Assembly: GCA_964574935.1 (NCBI GenBank)
Contig: CAZNOZ010000008.1
Coordinates: 1 to 64,000 of the forward strand
Origin: JBBECE01 sp964574935
Lineage (GTDB): Bacteria; Pseudomonadota; Alphaproteobacteria; Rhizobiales; Devosiaceae
DNA length: 64,000 nt
Direction: 5' to 3'
Below, in pieces: positions 1 through 8,370 of the stretch (positions are counted from its first letter, which is position 1; the number at the start of each line of letters is the position of its first letter). Under the pieces are notes generated by a model, which saw only the letters and a program-made list of their open reading frames with translations, was not told the origin of the DNA and did no database searches. The position numbers and the translations under genes were made by a program.

Positions 1-614
1 AGCAGCGTCTTGCCGGTACCCGGCGGGCCGACCAGCAGCACCCCGCGCGGGATACGACCGCCCAGGCGCTGGAATTTGCCCGGATCGCGCAGAAATTCGA
101 CGATTTCCTCGAGGTCCTGCTTGGCCTCGTCGACCCCCGCGACATCCTCGAAGGTCACCTTGCCCTGGGTCTCGGTCAAGAGCTTGGCGCGCGACTTGCC
201 GAAGCCCATGGCACCGCCGCGTCCGCCCCCCTGCATCTGACGGATGAAGAAGAACCACACCGCGATTATGACAATGAACGGCAGCCAGGAACTCAGAAGG
301 ATCGACCAGAACGGCGAGCCCTCGGCGTCCTGCGCCGAAATCTGAACGCCGCGCGCCTCCAGCCGGCTGACGATATCGACATTGTCGGGCACCGTCGTCT
401 CGAAGCGCGCCCCGTCGCGCATCGTGCCGCGCACCTTGTTGTCGACGATGGTCACCGAGGTGACATTGCCCGCGTCCACTTCGGAGACGAACTGGCTGTA
501 GGTCTTGTCGGCGACCGCCATGTTCCGGGTCGAGGACTGGAAGACCTGGAACAGCCCCATCAACAGAAACAGGATGACCAGCCAGATGGCGAAGTTGCGG
601 AAATTGCCGTTCAT
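1..614 (-). CDS. ftsH: ATP-dependent zinc metalloprotease FtsH, N-terminal part (cut by window edge)
   Basis: Membrane-anchored AAA+ protease that extracts and degrades membrane and regulatory proteins. Only the first ~204 residues lie in the window. Visible are an N-terminal transmembrane segment (~8-26), a ~80-residue periplasmic domain, a second transmembrane segment (~108-124, LPFIVIIAVWFFF), the Gly-rich linker and the start of the AAA+ domain with Walker A GPPGTGKT (~196-203). The catalytic HExxH lies outside. The ATG at 614 gives the usual FtsH N terminus. tilS lies upstream on the same strand, 156 bp away, a conserved alphaproteobacterial order. Confidence 0.97.
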   Translation of the reverse strand, partial: MNGNFRNFAIWLVILFLLMGLFQVFQSSTRNMAVADKTYSQFVSEVDAGNVTSVTIVDNKVRGTMRDGARFETTVPDNVDIVSRLEARGVQISAQDAEGSPFWSILLSSWLPFIVIIAVWFFFIRQMQGGGRGGAMGFGKSRAKLLTETQGKVTFEDVAGVDEAKQDLEEIVEFLRDPGKFQRLGGRIPRGVLLVGPPGTGKTL

Positions 615-770
615 AAAGGATTTCCCCGAAGCCTCGGGCCGGCATCGGCCGCCGGAGCGGCCGCCGGCCCGCCAAATCACGAGCCAATGTAAGACCGCGA
701 ATTCGGCGTTACAAGGGCGCCTCAGGATGCCTGAGGCAGCCCCCGGGGCAAGCATTTGCGCCGCGCGCGG

Positions 771-2069
771 TTAACGGTTTGCCTGCCGACGCGGGCCGGC
801 CGATACGGCCACGGTGACCCGCTCGTCGAAGACCAGGGCGCCCAGCGCCATCACCCGCGCCCCCTCGGTGACCGCCGGCGCGCCGCGCACCGCCTCCATC
901 CAAGTCGCGCCCACCCCGCGTCCGGCCAGCTTTTCCAGCCCTCCCCGCGTCATCTGTGTCGCCGCGGCAATCCGCACCGGCGGCGCCGCCGCCGATGACG
1001 AGATTTTGAACCGCCGATCCCAGATCGTTTGGGCGCCCGGTGTCAGCTCGATCGGCTCGGCCGCCAGCCGTCCCGCCTCCCGGCAAATCTCAACCGAACC
1101 GGGCCCGGCGCGCACCACGCACCCGCCCAGCGTCGTCGCGGGCACGTCCGCGGTGCCCAGTGTCGCCGCCAGCGCCTCGACCTGCGCCAGATCAGACGCC
1201 CGCGCAGCCCCTCCGGCCTCCGCCAGTACCCGCCCCAGCACACGCACCGCAATCGCCTTCGGCAGGTGCCCCAGCGCCGTCCGATCCAGCCGGAAGCAGG
1301 CGAAGGCATCGGTCTCGACAATCGCTTCGTAGGCCGCCTCTTCCGTCTCGGCGAGCGCCGCCTCCACGTCCCCGAGCCGCTCCCCGAGCTTCGCCAGCCG
1401 CTCGGCGGTCAGCCCCAGGGCGTCGAGCCGGGGCATTTCGGCCCGCCAGCGCGCCCGTTCCTGGGTGCGATCGGCATTCGAGGGGTCGTCCGCCGCCGTC
1501 CAGCCCGTCTCGGCGACCACGTCGCGCAAGTCGGCACGCCTGAGGCCCAGAAGCGGCCGGGCCACCCGCACCCCCTCGACTTCGGCAAGCAGCGCCATGC
1601 CCGCCAGCCCCGCCGGCCCGCTGCCATGGGCGAGCCGCATCAGGATCGTCTCGGCCTGGTCGTCCATGTGATGAGCCGTCACCAGAACCTCGATGCCACG
1701 CGCCGCCATCGCCTCGCCCATCAGGCGGTAGCGCGCCCGGCGCGCCGCCGCCGGCAGCCCGGTTTCGGGTTTGGCGCCCTCCCATTTCAGCGCCACGCAG
1801 TCGAGCCCCGCCTCGGCGGCATAGCGGCAAACCCGGGCCACCTCATCGGCCGCCGCCGCCCGCAATCCGTGATCGACGCTCAGGATCAGCATCTCCGGCG
1901 GCGCCGGCTTCGCCGCGCGCCAGCGCGCCGCCATCGCCATCAGCGCCAGACTGTCCGGCCCCCCGGAGACCGCCAGCGCCAGCGACCCGAACCCGGCCAG
2001 CGGCGAGAAGATCGCCTCGAGCCGCTCCGGCGCCAGCAATCCGGCGCCGGGAGTGCTGCGTTTCAGCAC
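771..2069 (-). CDS. tilS: tRNA(Ile)-lysidine synthase TilS
   Basis: ATP-dependent enzyme that attaches lysine to C34 of the CAU-anticodon tRNA-Ile, changing its codon reading from AUG to AUA. The PP-loop ATP-binding motif SGGPDS is at residues 35-40, followed by the N-type ATP pyrophosphatase domain (HHMDDQAET is visible near 130-140) and a C-terminal tRNA-binding part. At 432 aa it is of normal length. The start is GTG at 2069 and overlaps the end of cpoB by 7 nt, which suggests translational coupling within the pal-cpoB-tilS unit. Confidence 0.93.
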   Translation of the reverse strand: MLKRSTPGAGLLAPERLEAIFSPLAGFGSLALAVSGGPDSLALMAMAARWRAAKPAPPEMLILSVDHGLRAAAADEVARVCRYAAEAGLDCVALKWEGAKPETGLPAAARRARYRLMGEAMAARGIEVLVTAHHMDDQAETILMRLAHGSGPAGLAGMALLAEVEGVRVARPLLGLRRADLRDVVAETGWTAADDPSNADRTQERARWRAEMPRLDALGLTAERLAKLGERLGDVEAALAETEEAAYEAIVETDAFACFRLDRTALGHLPKAIAVRVLGRVLAEAGGAARASDLAQVEALAATLGTADVPATTLGGCVVRAGPGSVEICREAGRLAAEPIELTPGAQTIWDRRFKISSSAAAPPVRIAAATQMTRGGLEKLAGRGVGATWMEAVRGAPAVTEGARVMALGALVFDERVTVAVSAGPRRQANR

Positions 2070-3094
2070 TGCGCGGCCCGCTGCTGGGCCGTCAGCTCGT
2101 CATAGAAGTCGGCCTGCTGGTTTGGATAGCGCCTCAGAATCTCGGTGTAGGTCCGGCAGGCGGTCTCCCGTTCGCCGGCCCCGGCCAGCGCCTCGCCCAG
2201 CTTGAGGAGCATTTCCGGCGCCGCTTCCGAATCGCCGTAGTTTTCGTAGCCGGCGACCAGCGTCTGCGCCGCCTCGTCGTATTTGGACTGGCGCAGCAGC
2301 GCCTCGCCCAACAGCACCGTCGCCGCCGGCGCCATCCGATGGTCCGCATAAAGACCGATGAACTGACCGAATTGCACCTGCGCGAACTCGAAATCGCCGC
2401 GCTGCATGGCGTCGTAGCCGGCATTGAACTGCGCCTGCGCGTCCGCGTCGCCCACCCGGTCGGAGGGACCCAGCGACGCCTCGCCGCCGATCCCCTCTTC
2501 CGGAAGCGGCTGCTCGAACAGGTCCGCCGGCAGCTGGCCCAGCGTGCCGGCATTCGGATTGTCGGGTTCGATGAGCATCGGATCCAGGGAACCGCCGACA
2601 TCGGTCGAGCCCGTCGGCGCCTCGGCCGGCAGCCGGTCCGCGCCGGCGCCGGGCGCAATCTCGCCACCGCTCGCGCCGCTCGAAGGCGGCGTCGCCTGCG
2701 AGGTGCCGCCGCCGGTTCCTTCCAGTTCCTGGAACCGGAATTCGTAGTCCTGCTGCATGCGTTCGATGAGCGCCTGCAGTTGCGAGAGCTGGAATTGCAG
2801 GGCCTCGACCTGGCCGGTGAGCACACGCATCTGCTCCTCGAGCTGGTCGAGGCGCACATTGATCTGCGCGACCTCGCGGCTCTGCGCCAGATGCAGCCGC
2901 GCCGGCGCTGCCGGGATGGCAACTCCCGCCTCGATCCCGAGCGGCGCCACCCAGGTCGGCGGCGCGCCGGAGGCACCCGGTGTGTCACCCAGGGGCACGG
3001 GGGCCGCCATCGCCGCCCCGCTCAGGACCGCCGCCGCCAGCGCGCCGGCGATGGCCAGAGGGCCTGGCCTGAACTGATGAGACAAGACGAACAT
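2063..3094 (-). CDS. cpoB: Cell division coordinator CpoB (YbgF), periplasmic TPR protein
   Basis: Periplasmic protein that couples the Tol-Pal machinery to septal peptidoglycan synthesis. It has a signal peptide (~1-30), a coiled-coil segment rich in Gln and Leu (~73-118) that drives trimerisation in the family, a Gly/Ser/Pro-rich linker, and C-terminal TPR repeats (~215-343) containing FNAGYDAMQRGDFEFA and QSKYDEAAQTL. It starts with ATG at 3094 behind an AAGG ribosome-binding site. It follows pal on the same strand with a 10-N assembly gap between them, and overlaps tilS by 7 nt. Confidence 0.93.
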   Translation of the reverse strand: MFVLSHQFRPGPLAIAGALAAAVLSGAAMAAPVPLGDTPGASGAPPTWVAPLGIEAGVAIPAAPARLHLAQSREVAQINVRLDQLEEQMRVLTGQVEALQFQLSQLQALIERMQQDYEFRFQELEGTGGGTSQATPPSSGASGGEIAPGAGADRLPAEAPTGSTDVGGSLDPMLIEPDNPNAGTLGQLPADLFEQPLPEEGIGGEASLGPSDRVGDADAQAQFNAGYDAMQRGDFEFAQVQFGQFIGLYADHRMAPAATVLLGEALLRQSKYDEAAQTLVAGYENYGDSEAAPEMLLKLGEALAGAGERETACRTYTEILRRYPNQQADFYDELTAQQRAAQC

Positions 3095-3251
3095 CCTTTC
3101 GCGTTGAAGGTGCCGCCATTGTAGGCAGGCACCCGCCCGGCGATAAGGGCCTAAATGAGCGAAAGGCGCCGGGCCGGCTTTCGCACGACCCGACGCCTTG
3201 CCTCCAGTGTTCGTCCGGGCCGCCCTATCGGGCGACCAATACCGTCACCGC

Positions 3252-3261
3252 NNNNNNNNNN
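3252..3261. other. 10-N assembly gap between pal and cpoB
   Basis: A run of ten N in the spacer between the pal stop (3287) and the cpoB start (3094). No coding sequence is interrupted. A run of exactly ten N is probably a placeholder, so the true spacer length is unknown. Confidence 0.95.
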
Positions 3262-3286
3262 GCCGACTTCCAGCCAAACTGGCGCA

Positions 3287-3769
3287 TCACTGCAGGACGG
3301 TGACCGCCCGACGGTTCTGCGACCAGCAGGAGATGTCGTTGCACACCGCCACCGGCCGTTCCTTGCCGTACGACTTCCAGGTGATCCGGTTCGCGTCCAC
3401 CCCGCGGCTGACCAGATAGTTGACCACCGCCGTGGCGCGCCGCGCCCCCAGCGCGATGTTGTATTCGCGCGTCCCGCGCTCGTCGGCATGCCCCTCGATC
3501 AGGACGTTGTAGCGCGCGTAGCGGCCGAGCCACACGGCTTGTTTGTTGAGGGTGTCCTGGGCCTGGGAGGTGAGCACCGAACTGTCGGTCTCGAAGAACA
3601 CCCGGTCGCCGACATTGACCAGGAACTCCTGTTGCGTGCCCGGGCCGGTTTGCCCGGCCGAGAGCTCGCCCGCGGTCTCGCGGGTGCGGGCGCACGACGC
3701 CACCAGCGCCAGGAGCGCCACGATCGCAATCGCCTTGAAGATGCGCTGATAAGGGGCAGCCGAAATCAT
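3287..3769 (-). CDS. pal: Peptidoglycan-associated lipoprotein Pal
   Basis: Outer-membrane lipoprotein that binds peptidoglycan and TolB and keeps the envelope invaginating at division. A lipoprotein signal peptide ends in LVASC with the lipidated Cys at 26. The OmpA-like domain (~50-160) contains FFETDSSVLT, the diaminopimelate-binding stretch GHADERGTREYNIALGARRA and a typical C-terminal NRRAVTV. At 160 aa it is of usual size. It lies downstream of tolB but is separated from it by three micro-lipoprotein genes and a minus-strand terminator (3942-3973), so it probably has its own promoter at about 3770-3900. Confidence 0.97.
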   Translation of the reverse strand: MISAAPYQRIFKAIAIVALLALVASCARTRETAGELSAGQTGPGTQQEFLVNVGDRVFFETDSSVLTSQAQDTLNKQAVWLGRYARYNVLIEGHADERGTREYNIALGARRATAVVNYLVSRGVDANRITWKSYGKERPVAVCNDISCWSQNRRAVTVLQ

Positions 3770-3941
3770 CGGGAAGAGTTCTCCGAACGCGACGAAATAT
3801 CGCCGATTGCTTTACCGCTCGTTATCTTAATTCGGCGTTCCGAAGTTCGGTTAATCGACGCTTAATCGGGCCGAATTAGGGCCGACTCCCACCCCGCCCG
3901 CGCCAACGCCCAGGCCCGGCGCGACGCGCCTGCGGCGATAC

Positions 3942-3973
3942 AAAAAACCCGGAACCTTTCGTCGGTCCCGGGT
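3942..3973 (-). terminator. Rho-independent terminator after the micro-lipoprotein genes
   Basis: On the minus strand a 10-bp stem (ACCCGGGACC / GGTTCCGGGT, one G-U pair) with a 7-nt loop is followed by six T. It lies 67 bp after the last micro-lipoprotein stop and 170 bp before pal, so it should end transcription of the tolQRAB and lipoprotein unit and leave pal separately expressed. Confidence 0.8.
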
Positions 3974-4039
3974 CTGGTATGATGCGTTCCGGCCCCGCCC
4001 GCAGGCAAGGCGCCTGGCGGCACCGCCGCCTGGGGTGGC

Positions 4040-4144
4040 TCAGAGGACGTTGTGGTGGAACAGCCCGCAGCCGGCCAGTACGCTCAGCAGCGAAAACGTG
4101 GCGGTCGAATAAAGGACCGCCTTCACAATCGACTTCCCGCTCAT
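4040..4144 (-). CDS. Micro-lipoprotein, copy 1 of 3 (34 aa)
   Basis: Predicted 34-residue lipoprotein, not assigned to any family I recognise. It has a basic N terminus (MSGKSIVK), a hydrophobic stretch, lipobox LAGC with Cys26, and a mature tail of only nine residues (CGLFHHNVL). An AGGAG ribosome-binding site lies 6 nt before the ATG. Residues V7-N32 are identical in all three neighbouring copies, while copy 3 differs from copy 1 at many synonymous codon positions, which is strong evidence for real translation. It resembles entericidin-type small lipoproteins only in size and lipobox. The tail would sit at the membrane surface after lipidation. Confidence 0.82.
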   Translation of the reverse strand: MSGKSIVKAVLYSTATFSLLSVLAGCGLFHHNVL

Positions 4145-4241
4145 GCGATTCTCCTTTTCGCGAAATGCAGTGAGGGCTCGAGACCCCGCTGGTCGAACGG
4201 ACCGGTCACCGACCGTACCGCCCGGCCCGCGTTGCGAGCAC

Positions 4242-4346
4242 TCAGGTGATGTTGTGGTGGAACAGCCCGCAGCCGGCCAGGACGCTCAGCAGCGAAAACG
4301 TCGCGGTCGAATAAAGGACCGCTTTCACAATCGACTTCCCGCTCAT
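4242..4346 (-). CDS. Micro-lipoprotein, copy 2 of 3 (34 aa)
   Basis: Second tandem copy, differing from copy 1 only at the last two residues (IT instead of VL) and by a few silent changes. The same lipobox LAGC and the mature tail CGLFHHNIT are present. A GGGGAG ribosome-binding site precedes the ATG. It is separated from copies 1 and 3 by 97 and 98 bp of unrelated sequence, so each gene is a discrete unit rather than part of a perfect tandem repeat. Confidence 0.82.
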   Translation of the reverse strand: MSGKSIVKAVLYSTATFSLLSVLAGCGLFHHNIT

Positions 4347-4444
4347 GCGATACTCCCCTTCTCTCATTTGACTGAGAAAACCAGATGTCTTTGGTCGAAC
4401 GAGTCGATCGTCGGTCTCAGCCCTCGGGCCGGGTCCGGGATCGC

Positions 4445-4552
4445 TCAGGCAACAAGGTTGTGGTGGAACAGCCCGCAGCCGGCAAGAACGCTGAGCAGCG
4501 AGAACGTCGCGGTGCTGTACAGCACCGCCTTCACGAGGGTCTTGGCGTGCAT
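4445..4552 (-). CDS. Micro-lipoprotein, copy 3 of 3 (35 aa)
   Basis: First of the three in the direction of transcription, 88 bp after the tolB stop. The N terminus differs (MHAKTLVK) and the tail ends NLVA, but the 26-residue core from Val7 to Asn32 is identical to the other two. Nine codons in that core differ silently from copy 1 (for example TCG versus AGC for Ser), with no amino acid change. A GGGGAA ribosome-binding site precedes the ATG. Likely exported and lipidated; function unknown, but the position inside the tol-pal locus suggests an envelope role. Confidence 0.83.
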   Translation of the reverse strand: MHAKTLVKAVLYSTATFSLLSVLAGCGLFHHNLVA

Positions 4553-4640
4553 CCGACTTCCCCTTTTCGTGCAGCCATTGCAGTCGATTCTCGCCACGCT
4601 AACCTGCAAGGCGCCCGGGAGCAAGCGCCCACCGGGCCGT

Positions 4641-5954
4641 TCAGCTCAAAAGCGGTGACCACGCGGGGTCGGACGCGAAGGTCTCGGTGGGCAGCACCTG
4701 TTCATTTCGGCCCCACACGTCGATCGAGAACAGCCGCGGCCCGTCGGTGCCCCCCAGATCGCGGAAGAACATCAACACCCGCCCGTTCGGTGCCCAGGTC
4801 GGCCCCTCGTTGTGAAAGCTGGTGGTCAGGATCCGTTCGCCGGTGCCGTCCGGGCGCATGATGCCGATCGAGAAATCGTTGCCGTTCTTGCGGGTGAACG
4901 CGATCAGATCGCCGGTCGGCGCCCACACCGGCGTCGAATAGATGCCCTCGCCGAAACTGATCCGCTGGGCACCGCCGCCGGCGGCGCCCATCACGTAGAT
5001 CTGCTGCGAGCCGCCCCGATCGGATTCGAAGACCACCTGGGTCCCGTCCGGCGAGAACGATGGCGAGGTATCGATCGCCGCGCTCGCCGAGAGCTGTCCA
5101 AGCCGACCGCTGGCCATGTCCATGACCAGCAGGTTGGTGTTCCCGGAGTTGGTCACCGAAAAGGCCAGCCGGCCCCCGTCGGGCGAAAAGCGCGGCGCGA
5201 AGGTCATCTGCCCCATGTTGCCGATCTGCTGCTGGCGCCCGGTGCCGAGTTCCAGCAGGAACACCTGCGGATTGCCGGCCACGTAGCTGACGTAGCCGAG
5301 CAGGCGGTTGTCGGGCGAAAAGCGCGGCGTCAGCACCAGATCCCGCCCGTCGGTGAGGTATTTGAGGTTGGCACCGTCCGCGTCGATCATCGCCAGGCGT
5401 TTCTGGCGATTGGCCTTCGGCCCGCTCTCGGCGACATAGACCACCCGTGAATCGAAATACCCGCCCTCTCCGGTGAGCTGGGAATAGACCGCATCCGAAA
5501 CGATGTGCGCGATGCGGCGCCAGTTCGACTGATCGGTGGCGTAGGTCGAGCCGAAGATCTGTTCCCCGGCGATGACGTCCCACAGGCGCACGTTGGCGCG
5601 GATCTGGTTGCCCGAGCGCGTCACCTGGCCCATCACCAGCGCGTCGGCCTGAAGATTTCGCCAGTCGCCGAATGCCGGGGTCGTCTCGATGTCCCCGGCC
5701 TGTACGGGGAAGCGGGAAGCATCGAGCGGCGCGAACAGGCCCGAACGCTTCAGATCGTCGGTGACCACCCGCGCCGCGTCGCTGCCCAGAGCCACCTCGA
5801 GCCCCGAGAAGGTCGGGATGGCGATCGGCAGCGGTTCGAACTCGCCGCCGGTCACGACAATCCTGACCAGCGCTTGCGCCGGGGTCAGCCCGGCCGCCAG
5901 CGAGGCGCCGGCCAGGGAGAGTTTCAGCGCCTGTCGACGCGTGATTTCGGCCAT
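4641..5954 (-). CDS. tolB: Tol-Pal system protein TolB, periplasmic beta-propeller
   Basis: Periplasmic partner of Pal and TolA. The signal peptide (~1-28) contains an RRQALKLSL stretch after TR, so export could be Sec or twin-arginine dependent. The N-terminal alpha/beta domain (~30-160) is followed by propeller blades marked by repeated PRFSPDG/PSFSPDG and SDRGG-type motifs (~200-430). At 437 aa the length is normal. It follows tolA by 39 bp and is followed by the micro-lipoprotein genes. Confidence 0.97.
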   Translation of the reverse strand: MAEITRRQALKLSLAGASLAAGLTPAQALVRIVVTGGEFEPLPIAIPTFSGLEVALGSDAARVVTDDLKRSGLFAPLDASRFPVQAGDIETTPAFGDWRNLQADALVMGQVTRSGNQIRANVRLWDVIAGEQIFGSTYATDQSNWRRIAHIVSDAVYSQLTGEGGYFDSRVVYVAESGPKANRQKRLAMIDADGANLKYLTDGRDLVLTPRFSPDNRLLGYVSYVAGNPQVFLLELGTGRQQQIGNMGQMTFAPRFSPDGGRLAFSVTNSGNTNLLVMDMASGRLGQLSASAAIDTSPSFSPDGTQVVFESDRGGSQQIYVMGAAGGGAQRISFGEGIYSTPVWAPTGDLIAFTRKNGNDFSIGIMRPDGTGERILTTSFHNEGPTWAPNGRVLMFFRDLGGTDGPRLFSIDVWGRNEQVLPTETFASDPAWSPLLS

Positions 5955-5993
5955 GACGATTCCGTTCGCACTCCTGATGCCGCCGCTGAGGGT

Positions 5994-7046
5994 CTAGCTC
6001 AAGTCCCTTGGATCGAATGTGACATCGACCTGCCGCCAGTCCTCGAATTTCTCCCGCGCCAGCTGGTAGGGGCCGCAGGCCCTGACCGCCCGCTGCGCCG
6101 CCAGGCCCGTCGCCCGCTCGATGTCGGTAGTCGGCGGCGAAAGGATCTCGGGGTTGCCGTTGACCGAGCCGTCGATGTTCAGCGTCACCAGCAGCCGCAC
6201 CGTCAGCCCCTCGACCTCCAGCGCCGAGATCGGCGGGTTCCAGCATTTGCGCATTTGCGCGGCCAGCGCGTCCTTTTCGGACTGCGTCAGCAGCGCCGCG
6301 GTGCCGCTCGTCAGCCCGGCGGTCTGCGCCCCCCCGCTGCCGGTGGTCGCACCGCGGGACTGTTCGTTGTTGATGATGTCGGAGACCTGGTCGGCTTCCT
6401 GCGTGCGTTGCTGTTCGGCCAGCCGTTGCCGCTCGGCCTCCTCGCGCGCCTGCCGTTCGGCCTCCTGCCGCGCCCGCTCGGCCGCCTGCGCTTCGGCGAA
6501 ACGCTGCCGCGCCGCCTCGACGCGTTGATCGGAGGGCGGCGGCACCGGTGCAATCGCCTCGGGCGCCGGCTCGGGCGCGGAAAGCACCTGATCCTCGACC
6601 GGCGGGGCGGGCTGCGGCTCCGGGGTCGGCTCCGGTATGGGCTCGGGTACCGGCGGCGGCGGCGGCGCCGGCTCGGGCGCCGGTTGCGGTTCGGGCACCG
6701 GTTCGGGTTCGGGCTCGGGTTGCGGGGCGGGCGCCGTCTCGATGCTCGGCGATGGCGTCGGCACGTCCGTCGCCTCGGGTCGGGGCTGGTCTTGCTCGGT
6801 GTTGCCGGTCGGCTCGGCCAGCTCCGGCGCGATGTCGGTTTCGACCGCCGACGGCGCCTGGGTCTCGATGACTTGGCTTTCCAGCGAACCGAGCCGGGCG
6901 TTGGAGAATTCGTCGATCGGAATGAGTTCGATCGGAATGGCCTGGATCTCCGGCGGGTTCAGCGCTTCGGCACCCTGCAGCGACAGCATTCCAATGGCCA
7001 GCACCAGAGCATGGAACGAAACCGAGGCTATCAGGGATGACCGCAT
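5994..7046 (-). CDS. tolA: Tol-Pal system protein TolA (TonB-like energy transducer)
   Basis: Inner-membrane anchored protein that transmits proton-motive force from TolQR to the outer membrane. The single N-terminal transmembrane helix (~4-24) carries the Ser-His motif SVSFHALVLA, followed by a long Pro/Glu repeat (~95-160, EPEPEPVPEPQPAPEP type), a charged Ala/Arg/Glu helical segment (~185-225) and a C-terminal TonB/TolA-like domain (~250-350). The rigid Pro/Glu spacer is longer than the Ala/Lys-rich one of enterobacteria. It starts 1 nt after the tolR stop. Confidence 0.93.
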   Translation of the reverse strand: MRSSLIASVSFHALVLAIGMLSLQGAEALNPPEIQAIPIELIPIDEFSNARLGSLESQVIETQAPSAVETDIAPELAEPTGNTEQDQPRPEATDVPTPSPSIETAPAPQPEPEPEPVPEPQPAPEPAPPPPPVPEPIPEPTPEPQPAPPVEDQVLSAPEPAPEAIAPVPPPSDQRVEAARQRFAEAQAAERARQEAERQAREEAERQRLAEQQRTQEADQVSDIINNEQSRGATTGSGGAQTAGLTSGTAALLTQSEKDALAAQMRKCWNPPISALEVEGLTVRLLVTLNIDGSVNGNPEILSPPTTDIERATGLAAQRAVRACGPYQLAREKFEDWRQVDVTFDPRDLS

Positions 7047-7047
7047 C

Positions 7048-7494
7048 CTACTGCCCGGGCGGCGCCTGTTCGGTAATCAGCCCGATCTGGTTGTAGCCGG
7101 CACCCGACAGCAGCCCCATGACCTGCATCACCGTCCCGTACTGCGCGGCGGTGTCGCCGCGCACATAGATGCGTTCGTCGGCCCCGGTCTGCATCAGCTC
7201 GTCGAGCCGTGGCACCAGTTCGTCGACCGGCACCACATCGTCCATCAAGTAGATCCGTCCGTCGTCGGTCACCGATATGGTCACCGGGCGGGTCGGCGTG
7301 TTCAGTGCCGTGGCCTGTGTCTTCGGCAGATCGATCGGCACGCCCACCGCCAACAGCGGCGCGGTGACCATGAACACGATCAGCAACACCAGCATCACGT
7401 CGACCATCGGGGTCACATTGATGTCGCTCATCGGCGAGTGCCGGTGCCCCCGGCGCCGCCACGGCCCGCCCCGCCGGCCCACCGCCATCGCCAT
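7048..7494 (-). CDS. tolR: Tol-Pal system protein TolR (ExbD family)
   Basis: Proton-channel component of the TolQR motor. It has an N-terminal basic cytoplasmic stretch, then SDINVTPMVDVMLVLLIVFM, which is the single transmembrane helix with its conserved Asp, and a periplasmic ExbD domain. I place the start at the ATG at 7494, which overlaps the tolQ stop as TGATG; a TTG one codon upstream is possible. 148 aa, normal length. Confidence 0.95.
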   Translation of the reverse strand: MAMAVGRRGGPWRRRGHRHSPMSDINVTPMVDVMLVLLIVFMVTAPLLAVGVPIDLPKTQATALNTPTRPVTISVTDDGRIYLMDDVVPVDELVPRLDELMQTGADERIYVRGDTAAQYGTVMQVMGLLSGAGYNQIGLITEQAPPGQ

Positions 7495-8207
7495 CAACCG
7501 GCGCCCCGGCTTTCGAGCTGCCGCGTCAGGATGGCCGAGAATTCATCGGCGAAGCTCTCGAGCCGCGCCACCAGCTTGTTGGAGTCGCCGGAGAGTTTGT
7601 TGTAGGCGATCACCGCCGGAATCGCCGCCAGCAGGCCCAGCGCGGTGGCGAACAATGCCTCCGCGATGCCGGGCGCGACGACCGCCAGGTTGGTGCTCGA
7701 CGATCCCGCGATGGCCCGAAACGAGTTCATGATCCCCCATACCGTGCCAAAAAGGCCGACGAATGGCGCCGAAGAGCCGACGGTGGCCAGAAAACCCAGC
7801 CGCTTCTCGAGCTTCTCGGACTCCCTTGAGATGGTGACGTCGAGGACTTTGTCCAGCCGCTGCTGCACGCCGATATAGGAGGAAGCCCCCTGCTCGTGGC
7901 TGCGCTTCCACTCCTTCATGGCCGCCACGAACACCGAGCCCATGCCCGCCGTCTGCTGGTCGGAGAGCTTCTGATAGAGCTCCTCGAGCGACTGACCGGA
8001 CCAGAAATTGCGCTCAAACCGGCTCATCTCGCGGCCGACCCGGCCGTAGAGCACCGACTTGTCGAAGATGATCGCCCAACACCAGACGGAGGCCGCCAAG
8101 AGCCCCAGCATCACGATCTTGACGACCCAGTCGGCCCTCAGGAAAAGCGCCAACACAGAAAAGTCGGTCTGCGCTGCCAGCGAGCCGACGCCGTCGATCA
8201 CTTCCAT
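7494..8207 (-). CDS. tolQ: Tol-Pal system protein TolQ (MotA/ExbB family)
   Basis: Stator subunit of the TolQR proton-driven motor. Three transmembrane segments are visible: ~20-45 (DWVVKIVMLGLLAASVWCWA), ~137-160 (FLATVGSSAPFVGLFGTVWG) and ~170-205. The conserved GLFGTVWG turn is present. 237 aa is typical. The stop overlaps the tolR start by one base. The 160 bp upstream, before ybgC, probably hold the tol promoter. Confidence 0.97.
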   Translation of the reverse strand: MEVIDGVGSLAAQTDFSVLALFLRADWVVKIVMLGLLAASVWCWAIIFDKSVLYGRVGREMSRFERNFWSGQSLEELYQKLSDQQTAGMGSVFVAAMKEWKRSHEQGASSYIGVQQRLDKVLDVTISRESEKLEKRLGFLATVGSSAPFVGLFGTVWGIMNSFRAIAGSSSTNLAVVAPGIAEALFATALGLLAAIPAVIAYNKLSGDSNKLVARLESFADEFSAILTRQLESRGAG

Positions 8208-8370
8208 TCAGTAACCCCGTATGGTCCTGCGCCCCCCGCCGGTCCAAACGTCGCCGGTCCAATGCGGGCCAATCGTGTCAAAACTGCGGTGAGATGCGGC
8301 ACGTTTCGACAATTTCACATTTGAAGCGAATTCTAGCGCAGTTGCGCCAATTTATGGTTAACAAACCGTT

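Noticed and set aside
3155..3865. Plus-strand ORF over pal and the 10-N gap
   Set aside because: It runs antisense to pal and through the N run; codon pattern and homology belong to the minus strand.
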